Positions 37,101 to 46,804 of a DNA stretch of 64,000 nucleotides are shown piece by piece; within the stretch, counting starts at the first letter, position 1, and every line of letters starts with the position of its first letter. The notes under the pieces were generated by a model. That model made no database searches, was not told where the DNA came from, and saw only the letters and a list, made by a program, of their open reading frames with translations. A program made the translations under genes and the position numbers. This DNA is from Antedon mediterranea (taxonomy: Eukaryota; Echinodermata; Crinoidea; Comatulida; Antedonidae): NCBI RefSeq assembly GCF_964355755.1, contig NC_092676.1:4322288-4386287 (forward strand), given 5' to 3'.

Positions 37101-40100
37101 TAGGGATAGCCTAAATGCCAGCAGCTAGGGTATCGCAGCTAGGCCCTAGGCTAGTTAGTTCGATTAGGCCACTGGTTTGCCCTCTATTATACTACTACTA
37201 GCCTAGGCTAGCTAGGGCTAGGCTAGGCTAGGCCCTAGGCCGAATCTCTAAGCCAATTTTTTTATTTTATATTTGGCATCACTGATCTAGAGCACTACAT
37301 TAATGAACATTCATTTAATATGCTATAGCCTAGTCTATGTTTGATTACATAAAGCTAAAATAACGACTGATTAAACTGCTTTACCTTTGACGATACTGCT
37401 TCCATCGTGTCCTTCGTATTAAAATACACAGCTGAATGTTCGTTTCAGACAGGACGCTATTTCTTCTCACTACCGTTCTGAAATTTAGCGCTACGGCGAG
37501 TCTTAAATTTCTGCGCATGCGTAGATCACATTTCGGTTCAAATTACCGTACTGAACTACTTCCGTACTAAAACGAAAGCTCGCTAATAATACGGTACAGT
37601 ACATTATCTTTCAATGTTAATTTGGCATATTCTCTGCAATAACGAGTAAGTTCCTTCGACGCGTTGTTTGTTATCTTTGGCTTCTGACCTGATTTTACCA
37701 TTTCTTTCAGTTCCTTTAACACATAATCAGCATCCTGTGCTTCATTCCAGTTAATAACATCAGTGAGGGATGTTTCATTACTATACATCTCTGGAATACA
37801 CTGACTACTACCACCAAGACAATATGCATAAGGTAGTGTGTCACTTGAATTGGTAACAGCTGAACGTATCCCATATACCGCATTTATGACTTCTTTAGGT
37901 GAGATTTCACTCACTCGCGTTTGTAGATTCTCTTTAATTCTCATCTGATCAACTTCATCTGCCGCATTAGCATCAGAAGCGAGAGGTCTGCGGGACAATG
38001 CATCCGCATCTTGATTAGTTCTACCAGGTTTATATTGAATGGAGAAGTCAAAGTTAGCTAACGCGGCCAACCATCGGTGACCTGTAGCATCCAATTTAGC
38101 TGAAGTAAGAACATATGTTAATGGATTACTGTCAGTCATTACCTTGGTACCTTTTGCATGGTACAAAAGATCCTTAAATTTATCAGTTACGGCCCATTTT
38201 AATGCCAGGAATTCAAGTTTATGTGCTGGGTAATTTCTCTCACTCTGGCTCACTGTCCGACTAGCATATGCTACAGGTTTAAATTTGTTGTCAACTTCCT
38301 GTAATAAAACTGCTCCAAGACCATCACGGCATGCATCGACATGAAGTTGGAATGGCTTGGTGAGATCAGCATATGCTAAAACAGGTGCAGATGATAATCT
38401 AGTCTTAAGTTGGTTAAAAGCCTGGTTACATAGATCAGTCCATTGATTTGAGAATGGTTCAGAAGACTTCTGTAACCCGTCATGACGTACTTTCTTTGAC
38501 GTTCGACCACGCTTAGGTGAGAAGGCATATTTACTGGCTAATGAGTGAAGCGGAGCTGCAATTTTCGAGTATCCTTCAACAAATCGTCTATAATAACCTG
38601 TTAGGCCAAGGAAACTTCGTAAGTCCTTAGCATTCTTTGGTGTAGGCCACTCTTTAACGCTTGAAACCTTTTCAGGATCAGTCTGAATTCCCTCTTCGCT
38701 TACTATATGCCCAAGGTATGTTACAGATTTGCAAAAGAACTTGCACTTCTCTGGAGAAACCTTGAGGCCAAACTCTTTTAAGCGATCAAATACTTTGGTG
38801 AGACGATTTTCCATCTCCTCTACTGTCTTAGAAAATACGATAATGTCATCCATGTATACCAATGCTTCAATAAAATTCATGCCGGACATACAAGATTCCA
38901 TTAATCTTTGAAAAGTAGACGGTGCACCTTTAATACCTTGAGGCATCCTTTCGAATTCATAAAAACCAATTGGGCAAGTGAAGGCGGTTTTCTCCTTGTC
39001 ACTCTCGCGCATAGGAATTTGATAGAAACCGGACTTAAGATCAATTACAGAGAACCATTTGGAACCACTGAGACAGTCGACAGCATCTTGTATCAGGGGT
39101 ACTACATACTGGTCTGGCACAGTCCTTGCATTCAACTTTCTGTAATCGACGCACATTCGTAAGGAGCCATTTTTCTTTCTGACCAAAACAATTGGTGAGG
39201 CATATCTGCTCTTTGATGGTTTGATAATTCCATTACTTAAAAGTTCGTGAATATGTGTTTGTAAGTCAACTAAGTCGCCTGGGGATACCCTTCGTGTCCT
39301 CTCTCGAAAAGGAGTAGTGTCGTTCAAGTTGACTTCATGCTCAGCATTAGAGGTCAATCCAAGGTCCCATTCATGTTTGGCAAAAACATCAGCCTTTTCC
39401 TGGAACCTGCTAAGCATTCGGCTTTTAACATCTACGGGCACTTCAGATCCCCATTCAAACGGTAACTTACTGATGTCATTTAATTGCTCTGGGATTTGAG
39501 AAGAATTAGTTGAACAAGGGTTAGTAATGCTGCTAGGGATAGTGGCTTCTGCTAGTATATTATTTTTATGTACATAAATATCTTTTGAACTGCTGTTTTT
39601 AACATCTATATTTACAGTGACACGTTTTCCTCTGGGTAATTTCTTAAGGCAAATGGTTGAATTTAAATGTGCATTGACTTTGTTATTTGTATCAATCAAT
39701 ACTGTGACTTCATTGGTTGGCTTTCTGACTACCGCTTTAACGCTCTTGGTGGTACCAGCAGCAATAAGCTCACTACCAGCTGACCGTATAATCATGGTTT
39801 TCTCTTGGTTATCAGCATTGCGATATATAGCTGCACAACGTGTATTAATGAAGAGTCTTCTCAGGTATTGGGAACCAGCCCTTTTCTTACATTCCTGACG
39901 GAGTTGATTGAACAATCCTGTGTTGGTACCAATAATTACTTCATGTGAATTTTCAGTGTCTGGAACGACTAAAACTAGAACTTCAAAATTCTTATTGGTG
40001 CCAGCAAAAGTTTGAGGGAAAGCAATTCTAACCTTGGTCCATCCGAGATATGGTATTTTGCCACCACCACCATGCCATAAGACTAAATCTGACAAAAGAT

Positions 40101-43100
40101 GCAATGTCTTTGTAAGCTTCATAAAGACTGAATTATTAATTGTAGTGACTTGTGAACCACTATCCAAAAGGCAATTATGTTTTAACCCATCAATGAAACA
40201 TTCTTCAGTCACACTCTCCCCCACCAGTCCATTGGGAATATCGGTAAAATTTGGAGCTAATCGTTCTTCTTTGACATCTGACTGCCCCCCTTCAAATGTC
40301 CGTTGGAGTTTCCCTGGTTGTGCAGATGGCTAATCAATTTCTCGTTAACTAATGCAGCATTTACTTCTTTGGCACAATTACGTTTAATATGGCCATTTTC
40401 GCCGCAGTTGTAGCAGAATTTAGGGAAGTCAGATGGTTGTCGTCGTCCCCTACCTTGCCATTGGGTCTTTTGTTGATGTGGTTTTGATTCTGGTTGAGAT
40501 TGTTGACTTTGTTGCTGGGTATGAGTACTGCCTAGAGTCGATTGTTTTAACATTTTCTCAATTCTGCTCATTCGCTCAATCAAATCGTTATTTTGGACTG
40601 AATGAGATGCAGCCACTGCGTTGCGGCTTTGCCCTTTAGCCTTCATCTGTCTATTTGATGTTTCTTCCTCCCATCGTCTCACTTTTCCTAGTAGGGTAAG
40701 ATATGTTGGTGGTGCTTCTTGTAATTCTCTTAAACGCAAGTCCACTAACAGCAATGGTTCGAAGATGTTGCCCCTTATGAACTGCTTCAGAATTGCGGCA
40801 TTCATCCTGTCTTCTGATATACCTCCCTTTTGCAGAACATGTCGTAAAGAATCCTGCAGTCGTGTGAGGTAATGTGATGGCGTTTCCCCTGTCTTTTGCT
40901 CAATCGAAAAGAATTGGTGGAACAATTCTTCACCTGTAAGCGTTGAGCCATACACTACCTCCATAGCTTGGAGATAATCTTTTGCTGAAGCTGATGGGTT
41001 TTCTCGCCGGAGGTCATCAATAACATCCAACGCTGGAGAACGGAGTGCTTCACGTAGTCGCCTTTTCTTTTAAGCTTGTGAAACCTCTGTCTCCGATTCT
41101 TCAATAAGGGCCTTTGCCTGTGTCCTCCATACATGATATGGGTCTTCGTCTTTCCCTTTGTCAGTTCGGCCAGAGAATACTCTAAGTTTTCGGTAGTTTA
41201 CTGACAGTCTAGCCACATTTAGCAATTCACTGTGATGAGTTGAATGACTTGGTTCGGGTGACGTGGAGGGAAGTAATGATGAAAACTCTTCTACCCGTTT
41301 GACTATAATCGTAAAATTAATCGTGTCATCTTCTTCAGAGATTTCAAATTCTTCTGGAATGTTCATATCTGCTGTTTTCAATGACAGTCTAGCTAATATG
41401 AAAGTTTTCTTGAAGTCATGTTTGTCGATTTCATCTCTTCGTTTTATCTCTTCGACTGGCAGAGCACCACACAACTTTCTATATAGCCTGTGAGTAGCCA
41501 CTGTTGTTCTAGGCGCAGACAGTAAAATTGGGTAACCTACAAGATTAGCCCATTCTAAGGCATACTCTATTAATTTCGACATCTTGGCTCTTTTTAACTA
41601 CTTAGAAATAAATAAAACCTACTTATCAGAATACTGTAATTACAAGACGTAAATAATGGTGATTAACCACACACACAATAGTAATAAAATATATATTACG
41701 TTTCCCGGACGAGCCCCCAATTTGTAACCCGAGTTTCTAGCAAGAAACTAAAATTTCCAAGAAGTATTAAATAATCAAATCAAGGAAAACGCCTTATAAA
41801 TTAAAATGTAGATTTATTCCTTTGACATCAACTTGTCAGAATTTACATAACCAATATTATTTATTCACAAGATAAAACATTAAAGTGTCCACAAAACTAA
41901 AAGTTTATATTAAAATTGAGTCTTCAGTTGAAACAATTCCGACTTGAAAGGTTCCACAGTAGAGTAAATGTTATCAACGAAATGTTCCGACCAATGGTGT
42001 AATAATTGCAATAATGATTCGTAAATTTCAAAAGTAGTGTTTTCTCATCTAAGAAAAGAGAAAATATATACATATACTATATAACTATAAAACAATTTAA
42101 ATCAAATATCATTTGGTACATAATTAAAATACCACAATGTTTGCAAAATAACCTAGGCTATGATAGACAATTAAACAAAATAAAACATAATCCGTCAATA
42201 CCGCCAGGTTCGATTAACACTGATTGGTATATGATTATTCACACTACTCATTAAAACATTAGTTACATTATATAGTTAGAGGTACTTCGTTTGGTAAGTA
42301 TGCTAATACTTGATACCAATATAACTACATTGCAACTCAATGGATAATAGCAATAGCTATTCAAACGTGTGTCTATCAACATATTAACCTGACTATTATA
42401 AACTCAGGATGGTTAATGCAGCGCATCCATTCAATAAACTAAATTATAAACTAAAAGGTAATTAAAGGTATAAAAATAAATGTCGCATAAAGCGGAAATC
42501 AAAAATAAGTGTATAATACAATAGTCTCAATTCTACAATCACACTCCAATTGTCTCTAGGTCAATCAATACCAAGAGTGTACTGCCATCTAGTAAATGAC
42601 CCACATTTACCAGAATCGTCCTGATACACTCATACAATTAAAAGTATTAGCAAAAGCAAGTTAATCACTTCAAGACCCTTTAACTTAAAACGGGAGAGAA
42701 CAATGTGTGATTGCAGAACCTTACTTTACAGTAACATAAATTACCAAGCGCAATTGCAAATGGTATCACAAAAGTTATAAAATATAATCAAAAAGTTAAG
42801 TATCACATAACTAATCTAAAGCATTGAGCCAATGCAAACATAATGCATAAACCTAATCTTCATAAGCTTAAATCTCAAATTAAGTTATATTAACAAATTT
42901 GTTAAACATAAAATAATACAATTGATAGTTCTTACCTAAGAAAAGAGCCAAAATATGAAAAAGTGACTTCCTTTAAAGTTGTTAAAAATGTATAGATGTT
43001 TCTTGTGAGCAGGCACAAGTGGAAGTGAGGTATAATCATCAGAAATGAAGATAATCACCTTAGTTGCCTAGCAACTTGGCAAAACACATTCCTTACTTCC

Positions 43101-45459
43101 CAAACATTTGTCACTATGACCCACTTGGGGTAACCTTTGTTGCAATTAAGCTGCATTCTTTTCTACTGACCTATAAACTATATTTATATACAGTACATTG
43201 TAAAAACAGATACATTCAAATGAAAAAAATCAAACAGAAAGATATAAGAAAGATATAAATGGTAAAAATATATTCATAAAAATCATAGGGTTACACATAT
43301 AATGGTAGTTCATCCAGTGATCAAATTACAAGTTACTAGATGGTACGCGTACCATCTAGTTCGTGCCGCGCCCACAGAGATGGTTCTCGAATACATAGTA
43401 ATTTCAGCGTAAAAAGACTGGCGATTTCAAATGTACGTACGGCAGGACTATAATACATTGTCGTTTACAGAAACAAATAAATAGACACAATGATTTATGT
43501 AGTCAACCAAAATTAGCACCTAGAAACTTGTCACAAAATGAGTCGAAATTGGTTATTTGGACTCATTTAAACAAACCCAATTTTGTTAAATTATTCTTTA
43601 TATTTCTTTATTATCCAATCAGTAACGAAATATTTTTTTTATATAAGCCTATAAATAATATACCACTAAATAGAGTAAAACATTTCCGATTTAATACTTT
43701 ATTAAAACTGTCACTGCCTCATGGTCGATTGAAATAGTAAAGTACATTTAAAGACCATTTTTGTAATTATTAATTAATACAAACGTTGAGAAACAACTGA
43801 CAGTAATACAGTATATATTATTATGTGTTTATAGTCTAAAAGTAGGGGCTACCCACACTCACAGTGATGACGTTTATTAGTATATTTGTTTATATTATAT
43901 CTAACAGTACCAACACACGTGTTGTTTTGATTCAAATGGCGATCAAAAGTGGTTAATACCTATTTGCAGTATTGTATAGCATTACAATCCATTTCTGTTT
44001 ATTCTCCAAGGGTCTATAAATTTACAGTACCTACTTGTGTTAAACCATGGAGGTATGCAATAATTTGGAATGTTCCATTCATTGCAAATCAATACATTTC
44101 TATAAACGTATATTAAATCTATCAAAATAGTATTTTTTAAAGAAAATCGGCCTGTCTTCAACATTATGATGCTGTACTCGAGCTGTTCAATCGCTTTTCA
44201 GCCATTAAAAACAGTTATCGTAGGAGGAGATAGGAAAATGCGAAGCATCCTCGTATTATTGTATGCGGGTATTTTTCACGATGGACATGTATTAGACAGT
44301 GTATACCACGATTGGAAAACACCCCTATTTGGGGCAAATTTAATTATCTAACTAAATTTAATTAGTAAACAGGGTTACATCAGGTGGTTAAAATCAGTAC
44401 TGAGATTCTAACCAACTTTATATACCATCGAGTAAACATTCTAGAAATAACGCGCGATTTAGCGAATTTTGCCCTTACGTAAATTTATATATAGATGAGC
44501 ACTGAGTCTTAGTGGTCAAATTATTGTCCATGGGTTAGTTCCAGTGGTCAAATCAATGTGCAAGTAAATTGAACAAGTAAATCTCAGTAGAATATTGATT
44601 TTTATGGTAAATTCCTTCATGAAAAAAATATTAGAAAACTCTCCAGCTTAAAGATGTATTGTCCATTTGACTAATTCCAAAAATTTGTCGAAAAAAAAAA
44701 TCATTTAACTGAAATACAGACATTTTTTGTTAAAAAAATAACTTTAACTTGTTGCTTTTGGCTTGAATTTTCGACTTAAAAGTGAATAACTTTAATATTA
44801 CTTTGATATGGCTAATTTAAATTTAGAATATTTTGACCTTTATTTTTTTGTGTTTCAAGGGACAATACATCTTTAAATTGTGTACATGTAATAATGTTTA
44901 ATCTGTAAATAAGCATACATTCTAAGTTTGGGATTTCTGCTGGCTTGAAATTTCCTAAATATGACCCCAATCTCCAACCCCCTGGGTCAAAACGCCCAGA
45001 GCCAAAATGGTCCTGGGATGAAATGTTTCTAATTCATTAACATACTACTATACTCCACAAAAAGTTGATTTTTAAGTTGTTGTGGCCAAGGATCGGTGAT
45101 TCATTCTAGGCATCAAGTAATTTGAAAAAAAATATTGAGATTATGGTTTTAAAAAGTGCAAGATTTTAGTTCAGTGGCATGAGAGAGCTTGCAGTTGGGT
45201 AAAATTGAAAGCCTCACTAATCCATACTGGACATGTATGGGTAATTTGTGCTTTATTCTAGTAATGTTACAATAGTGTACCCTATTACCTACACCTACAC
45301 TACTCCTTATTTTGTATATGTAGTGTGCAGTATACCTTCAATAGTGTTTTCTACTTGATCTTCTGAATTTTCAAACACTGCCAATTCCACAATCATCTTC
45401 ATTATCGCAGCGCAATCCTCCGGTCTTGCATCTCGTATACAGAAGTTGTCATCTTCCAT
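24965..45459 (-). CDS. Diamine (spermidine/spermine) N1-acetyltransferase-like protein, 4 exons
   Basis: Exons 45459-45336, 29175-28996, 28690-28650 and 25135-24965 have matching phases (1, 1, 0) and consensus GT/AG sites. They join to 516 nt, 171 codons plus stop, the same length as human SAT1. Order of landmarks: IRDARPEDC near the N-terminus; EGLQKD across intron 1; GYSVFFYTYSTWKGK and YMEDLYIM (GNAT core strands); R101-x-x-G-Y-G106 acetyl-CoA loop; NKPAINMYK with Tyr140 at the position of the SAT1 general acid. By family, acetyl-CoA dependent N-acetylation of polyamines or thialysine in the cytosol. SAT1-like versus SAT2-like is not resolved. The reading is uninterrupted, so it is likely functional despite a 16-kb transposon-filled first intron. 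Confidence 0.9.
25288..25449. mobile_element. Small MITE-like inverted repeat element
   Basis: Ends TTCTGAAAAGTCCCG and CGGGACTTTTCAGAA are perfect inverted repeats 162 bp apart overall, with an internal short palindrome (GTGAGCACGGATCACGG). Confidence 0.6.
25490..25700. repeat. Three tandem ~75-bp units
   Basis: Each unit has CTACAA/CTATAAGTGTAGAGCGCG or a variant, then GCACTGGTGGTC or a variant, then a TATAAA stretch. The third unit is the most diverged. Confidence 0.7.
25985..27000. repeat. Satellite: three tandem ~345-bp units
   Basis: Units start near 25985, 26331 and 26681. Each repeats TCACACCTxTxTCAC, one or more ATGCAAATTA boxes, GAGAGxTGATTTTTTC, AATGAAACATTTTAC, TGACCGGAA, CGACCCCATTT and TCTGTAGAGACTTT. 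Diverged (~80-85% by eye), so old. Confidence 0.85.
27001..27555. repeat. 281-bp tandem duplication (two near-identical copies)
   Basis: 27001-27281 and 27282-27555 both begin ATTCGTGAGGTTAATTTCCC. Only a few differences seen (for example TCTGCTCCC versus TCTGTTCCC), so a recent duplication directly abutting the older satellite. Confidence 0.9.
28650..28690 (-). CDS. SAT-like gene, exon 3 (41 nt microexon)
   Basis: Acceptor TTTTATAG, donor GTAATT on the minus strand. Encodes RGYGRILMRRVAE, the acetyl-CoA pyrophosphate loop and following helix. Confidence 0.88.
28996..29175 (-). CDS. SAT-like gene, exon 2
   Basis: 180 nt, acceptor TTTTTTCAG, donor GTAAAT on the minus strand. Encodes LQKDIFEPGSIVSCIVAEY through YIMKEFR. 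Confidence 0.9.
29263..29281. repeat. (GATA)n short microsatellite
   Basis: About four to five GATA units in intron 1 of the SAT-like gene. Confidence 0.8.
29384..30956 (-). repeat. 3' LTR of the Gypsy element
   Basis: Begins TGTAACCC and ends GGGTTACA (8-bp inverted ends). No difference from the 5' LTR found in the stretches I compared. Confidence 0.93.
30944..31858 (-). pseudogene. Gypsy pol, C-terminal part after the in-frame stop
   Basis: In the same frame as the integrase upstream but separated from it by a TGA at 31856-31858. Carries the end of the integrase C-terminal (GPY/F-like) region (YRLKPEKG), then a long acidic, Ser/Thr-rich tail of unknown role. The stop codon lies 12 nt inside the 3' LTR. 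No membrane segment, so not env. Confidence 0.75.
30957..30969 (-). other. Polypurine tract of the Gypsy element
   Basis: Minus-strand AAGAGGGGAGGT directly abuts the 3' LTR, as required for plus-strand priming. Confidence 0.75.
31856..32789 (-). pseudogene. Gypsy integrase
   Basis: HHCC zinc motif (HNDLGHHG ... CGRCLARK), catalytic core with MDF, HSDQGPEF and the Glu in PERFNRTL (DDE triad), then the C-terminal domain up to LQPGD and the TGA stop. The N-terminal side is cut from the RNase H region by the Harbinger element at 32790. Belongs to one original pol reading frame with 37567-40224. Confidence 0.88.
32974..34328 (+). CDS. Harbinger DDE transposase (two exons, apparently intact)
   Basis: Exon 1 32974-33161 (ATG in CAACATGGC; donor GTAAGC), exon 2 33491-34328 (acceptor CCCTTAG). 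Joined reading is 341 codons, without break. The junction gives YFRFQKNDIYRL, the usual start of the conserved region of Harbinger nucleases. DDE_Tnp_4 catalytic residues: Asp in WGFVDGTV, Asp in VYGDPAYP, Glu in ISVEWLFGD. Length is typical. Acts in the nucleus on the element's TIRs together with the Myb-like partner. The partner gene here is broken, so transposition would need that protein in trans. Confidence 0.9.
34329..34996. other. Space between the two convergent Harbinger genes
   Basis: AT-rich, with no ORF of note; presumably the 3' UTRs of both genes. Confidence 0.5.
34997..36433 (-). pseudogene. Harbinger Myb/SANT-like accessory protein, split by a LINE
   Basis: First exon starts at ATG 36433: W-rich SANT-like segment (MIWDNQKDQILIGEV, then GKAWQAVADAM). 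The reading continues to ~36172, is interrupted by the LINE fragment (~35562-36171), resumes with IEEFIQEEEDIEM and ends at a donor after 35425. The last exon 35327-34997 encodes a charged segment (REEMERKKRGRR) and a Gln-rich coiled coil (QQQQMQQQILQQQQ), ending at 34997. By family it binds the TIRs and helps bring the transposase into the nucleus. Confidence 0.75.
35562..36171 (+). mobile_element. 5'-truncated L2/CR1-like LINE fragment
   Basis: Encodes the RT C-terminal region with hallmarks IRKYL, LVHAFVSSRLD, RIQNSAARLITG, HWLPVDQRIRFKILLLTYKA, YGDRAFAVAAPKLWN and THLFREA-stop (36073-36075). Then a short 3' UTR (GCGCTTTATAAATG) and an (ATT)n tail at 36148-36171. The reading is intact, suggesting a fairly recent insertion. 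Confidence 0.88.
36434..37560. other. Right arm of the Harbinger element
   Basis: No ORF. CTAGG-rich low-complexity patch at 37130-37240, then a CG-richer subterminal region. Confidence 0.5.
37567..40259 (-). pseudogene. Gypsy pol: protease, reverse transcriptase, RNase H
   Basis: 885+ codons in a different frame from gag, overlapping its last codons, so expressed by a frame change. Protease motif LLDSGSQV near the start. RT with FSVIDLKSGFYQI, FERMPQGIKGAP and VYMDDIIVFS (catalytic YMDD), then GLTGYYRRFVEGYSKIA. RNase H with HVDACRDGLGAVLLQ and KLEFLALKWAV. The last authentic codons precede 37588. The final residues before the stop at 37567 are read into the Harbinger TIR. Integrase continues at 32789 on the far side of the insert. 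Confidence 0.92.
40257..41582 (-). pseudogene. Gypsy gag with one in-frame stop
   Basis: One frame from 41582 to 40257, broken by a single TAA at 41070-41072 (reading 170 + 257 codons). The C-terminal part holds the capsid-like region (YLTRLQDSLRHVL) and a CCHC knuckle, CYNCGENGHIKRNC, of the nucleocapsid. Stop at 40257-40259. Either a nonsense mutation or a suppressed stop; given the second stop in pol, mutation is more likely. Confidence 0.82.
41703..41719 (-). promoter_or_regulatory. Primer-binding site (tRNA-Pro type)
   Basis: Minus strand TGGGGGCTCGTCCGGGA, starting three bases after the 5' LTR end. Complementary to the 3' end of tRNA-Pro, the primer used by several gammaretroviruses and Ty3/Gypsy elements. 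Confidence 0.85.
41723..43295 (-). repeat. 5' LTR of the Gypsy element
   Basis: 1573 bp, same length as the 3' LTR. Both encode the same incidental 64-codon ORF. Confidence 0.93.
43336..44495 (-). mobile_element. Non-autonomous Helitron, copy C
   Basis: Ends as in copies A and B; inserted A|T in intron 1 of the SAT-like gene. The hairpin lacks a loop: the terminus is a perfect 24-bp palindrome built on CTAGATGGTACG. 1160 bp. The longest intact internal sequence of the three; no Rep/helicase. Confidence 0.75.
44648..44876. mobile_element. MITE with TTAAAGATGTATTGTCC ends
   Basis: Inverted ends TTAAAGATGTATTGTCC and GGACAATACATCTTTAA (17 bp perfect), 229 bp, T-rich interior. Same family as 56588, 58306 and 60233. 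Confidence 0.75.
45336..45459 (-). CDS. SAT-like gene, exon 1
   Basis: 124 nt from ATG 45459, donor GTATAC after 45336. Encodes MEDDNFCIRDARPEDC and IVELAVFENSEDQV. Its one-base phase joins exon 2 across 16 kb to give IEGLQKD. Confidence 0.9.
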
Positions 45460-46804
45460 TTTCCTGCTACTGTACTACTGTACTTCTTTTTTATATATAG
45501 GATATCAGAATGTTTGTAAATGTTAACAATGCATGACAGCATTAGACATTGAATTTCATTATGTTATTTCCATAAACTCTTTAATACCTTACTTTATACT
45601 GTACAGCATCGCTCTATGCTCTTACAGGAAGATAAACTGAAACAATATTTATTTCGCTTACCTGCTAACTAACGAACTCCTGATTTTACAGAATAATGCA
45701 AAATATTTAATAACTAGATGAATGATGGGTTTATTTTGATGGATCTTTTATCTTTATAAAAGAAAACTAATAAAAATCTGGCCTACAGTAGCTGCTTTAA
45801 ACCAACCAGAAATAGGTAAAAATCAGGAGGCGATAGAGAAATACTTACATTAACATTTTTACTAATATTAGCAGTCCTGTCCAAATAATGGTGCACATTG
45901 ATGACGTTTAGTCCATACACAAATTCATCATTAGTGTGCCGCTGATGAAATATTTATTTTCCTCATTTTGACAATGCGGTATGGAAGAATATAGGATAAC
46001 TACCAAAACCGCAAATGGAAGTCATCTAATATTATATGATGTTTGTCATGAAAAGTGAATCATGAAGTACTGCAGGTACTGTATTTTGGGATATATTTTT
46101 TTCTTTTTTGCTTCTGCTGCAGAATCCAATTTAAAAACATTCACCTGCTCGGCGGTAATGCTGAGTGACTGTGAAGTCTAATACTTACAGCAGCGATTTC
46201 AAGTTACGAGAGGTGACCGCTTATGGGAGGTTCTGAAGATATTGGGCCAAAATCACGTATTATGGCTATGCACAATATTTTTCGCCATTCTTAACGCAAC
46301 AGGCCTCTTCCCAATATTCTCCAGCTAATTGTATTTTATTGTTTATGATCAGGTCGTTTATTATTATTTATGATTTTCAGACAAATTGGTCAGTCAAAAG
46401 CTGTGTAGTTTTCTCATCGCATCTAAAAAACACAGGAATGTTCTTCACAGAAATATATTTAAAACCGCTTCGAAATAAAGCTACTGTAATATAATAATTA
46501 ATATATAAAGCACAAATGTATCAAAATTAATACCAATTTTTCTGATGGCCACTTACGGGAGGTAATTTACCATACAAAAATCTAATTTGTAGTAAAAAAA
46601 AAAAAAAAGTGGCCGACGCCGTGGCTGCTTAGGGGGGTATAGGCCTAGTCGCTTAATTACAGGAGGTATCAAATGCACTAATTAATTAGATACGAAGAAT
46701 AAACAAGCTTTTGAAAGCCTCCAAGGAGGTTCAACTGGTCTGTAGGTGCAAAAGTATTAATGCCAAACTCAGTAAATTATTACTCTTTCTGCGTGTCATA
46801 CATG
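45460..46804. other. Upstream region of the SAT-like gene
   Basis: No gene seen. A TATATATAAAA-like stretch lies 30-40 bp before the ATG, too near to be a confident TATA box. 46205, 46549 and ~46655 carry similar CTTA(T/C)GGGAGGT words. Confidence 0.4.

Larger units (their letters stand above)
32790..37583. mobile_element. PIF/Harbinger DNA transposon nested in Gypsy pol
   Basis: 22-bp perfect TIRs starting GCGAGCTTTCGTTTTAGTAC. Flanked by the direct repeat TAATA (32785-32789; 37584-37588), though the true target duplication may be a 3-bp subset. Carries the standard two genes in convergent orientation: a DDE transposase (+) and a Myb/SANT-like protein (-). An L2/CR1-like LINE fragment sits inside the second gene. 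4794 bp. Confidence 0.9.
29384..43295 (-). mobile_element. Ty3/Gypsy LTR retrotransposon with nested Harbinger
   Basis: Two 1573-bp LTRs in direct orientation flank gag and pol on the minus strand. The 4-bp direct repeat CATA flanks the element (29380-29383; 43296-43299). Without the 4.8-kb Harbinger insert the element is ~9.1 kb. It has a primer-binding site (41703-41719), a polypurine tract (30957-30969), gag with a CCHC knuckle, and pol ordered PR-RT-RNase H-IN, the Ty3/Gypsy order. No env-like ORF seen. It is broken by at least two in-frame stops and the Harbinger insertion, so cannot act on its own. It sits in intron 1 of the SAT-like gene in the same orientation. Confidence 0.93.
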
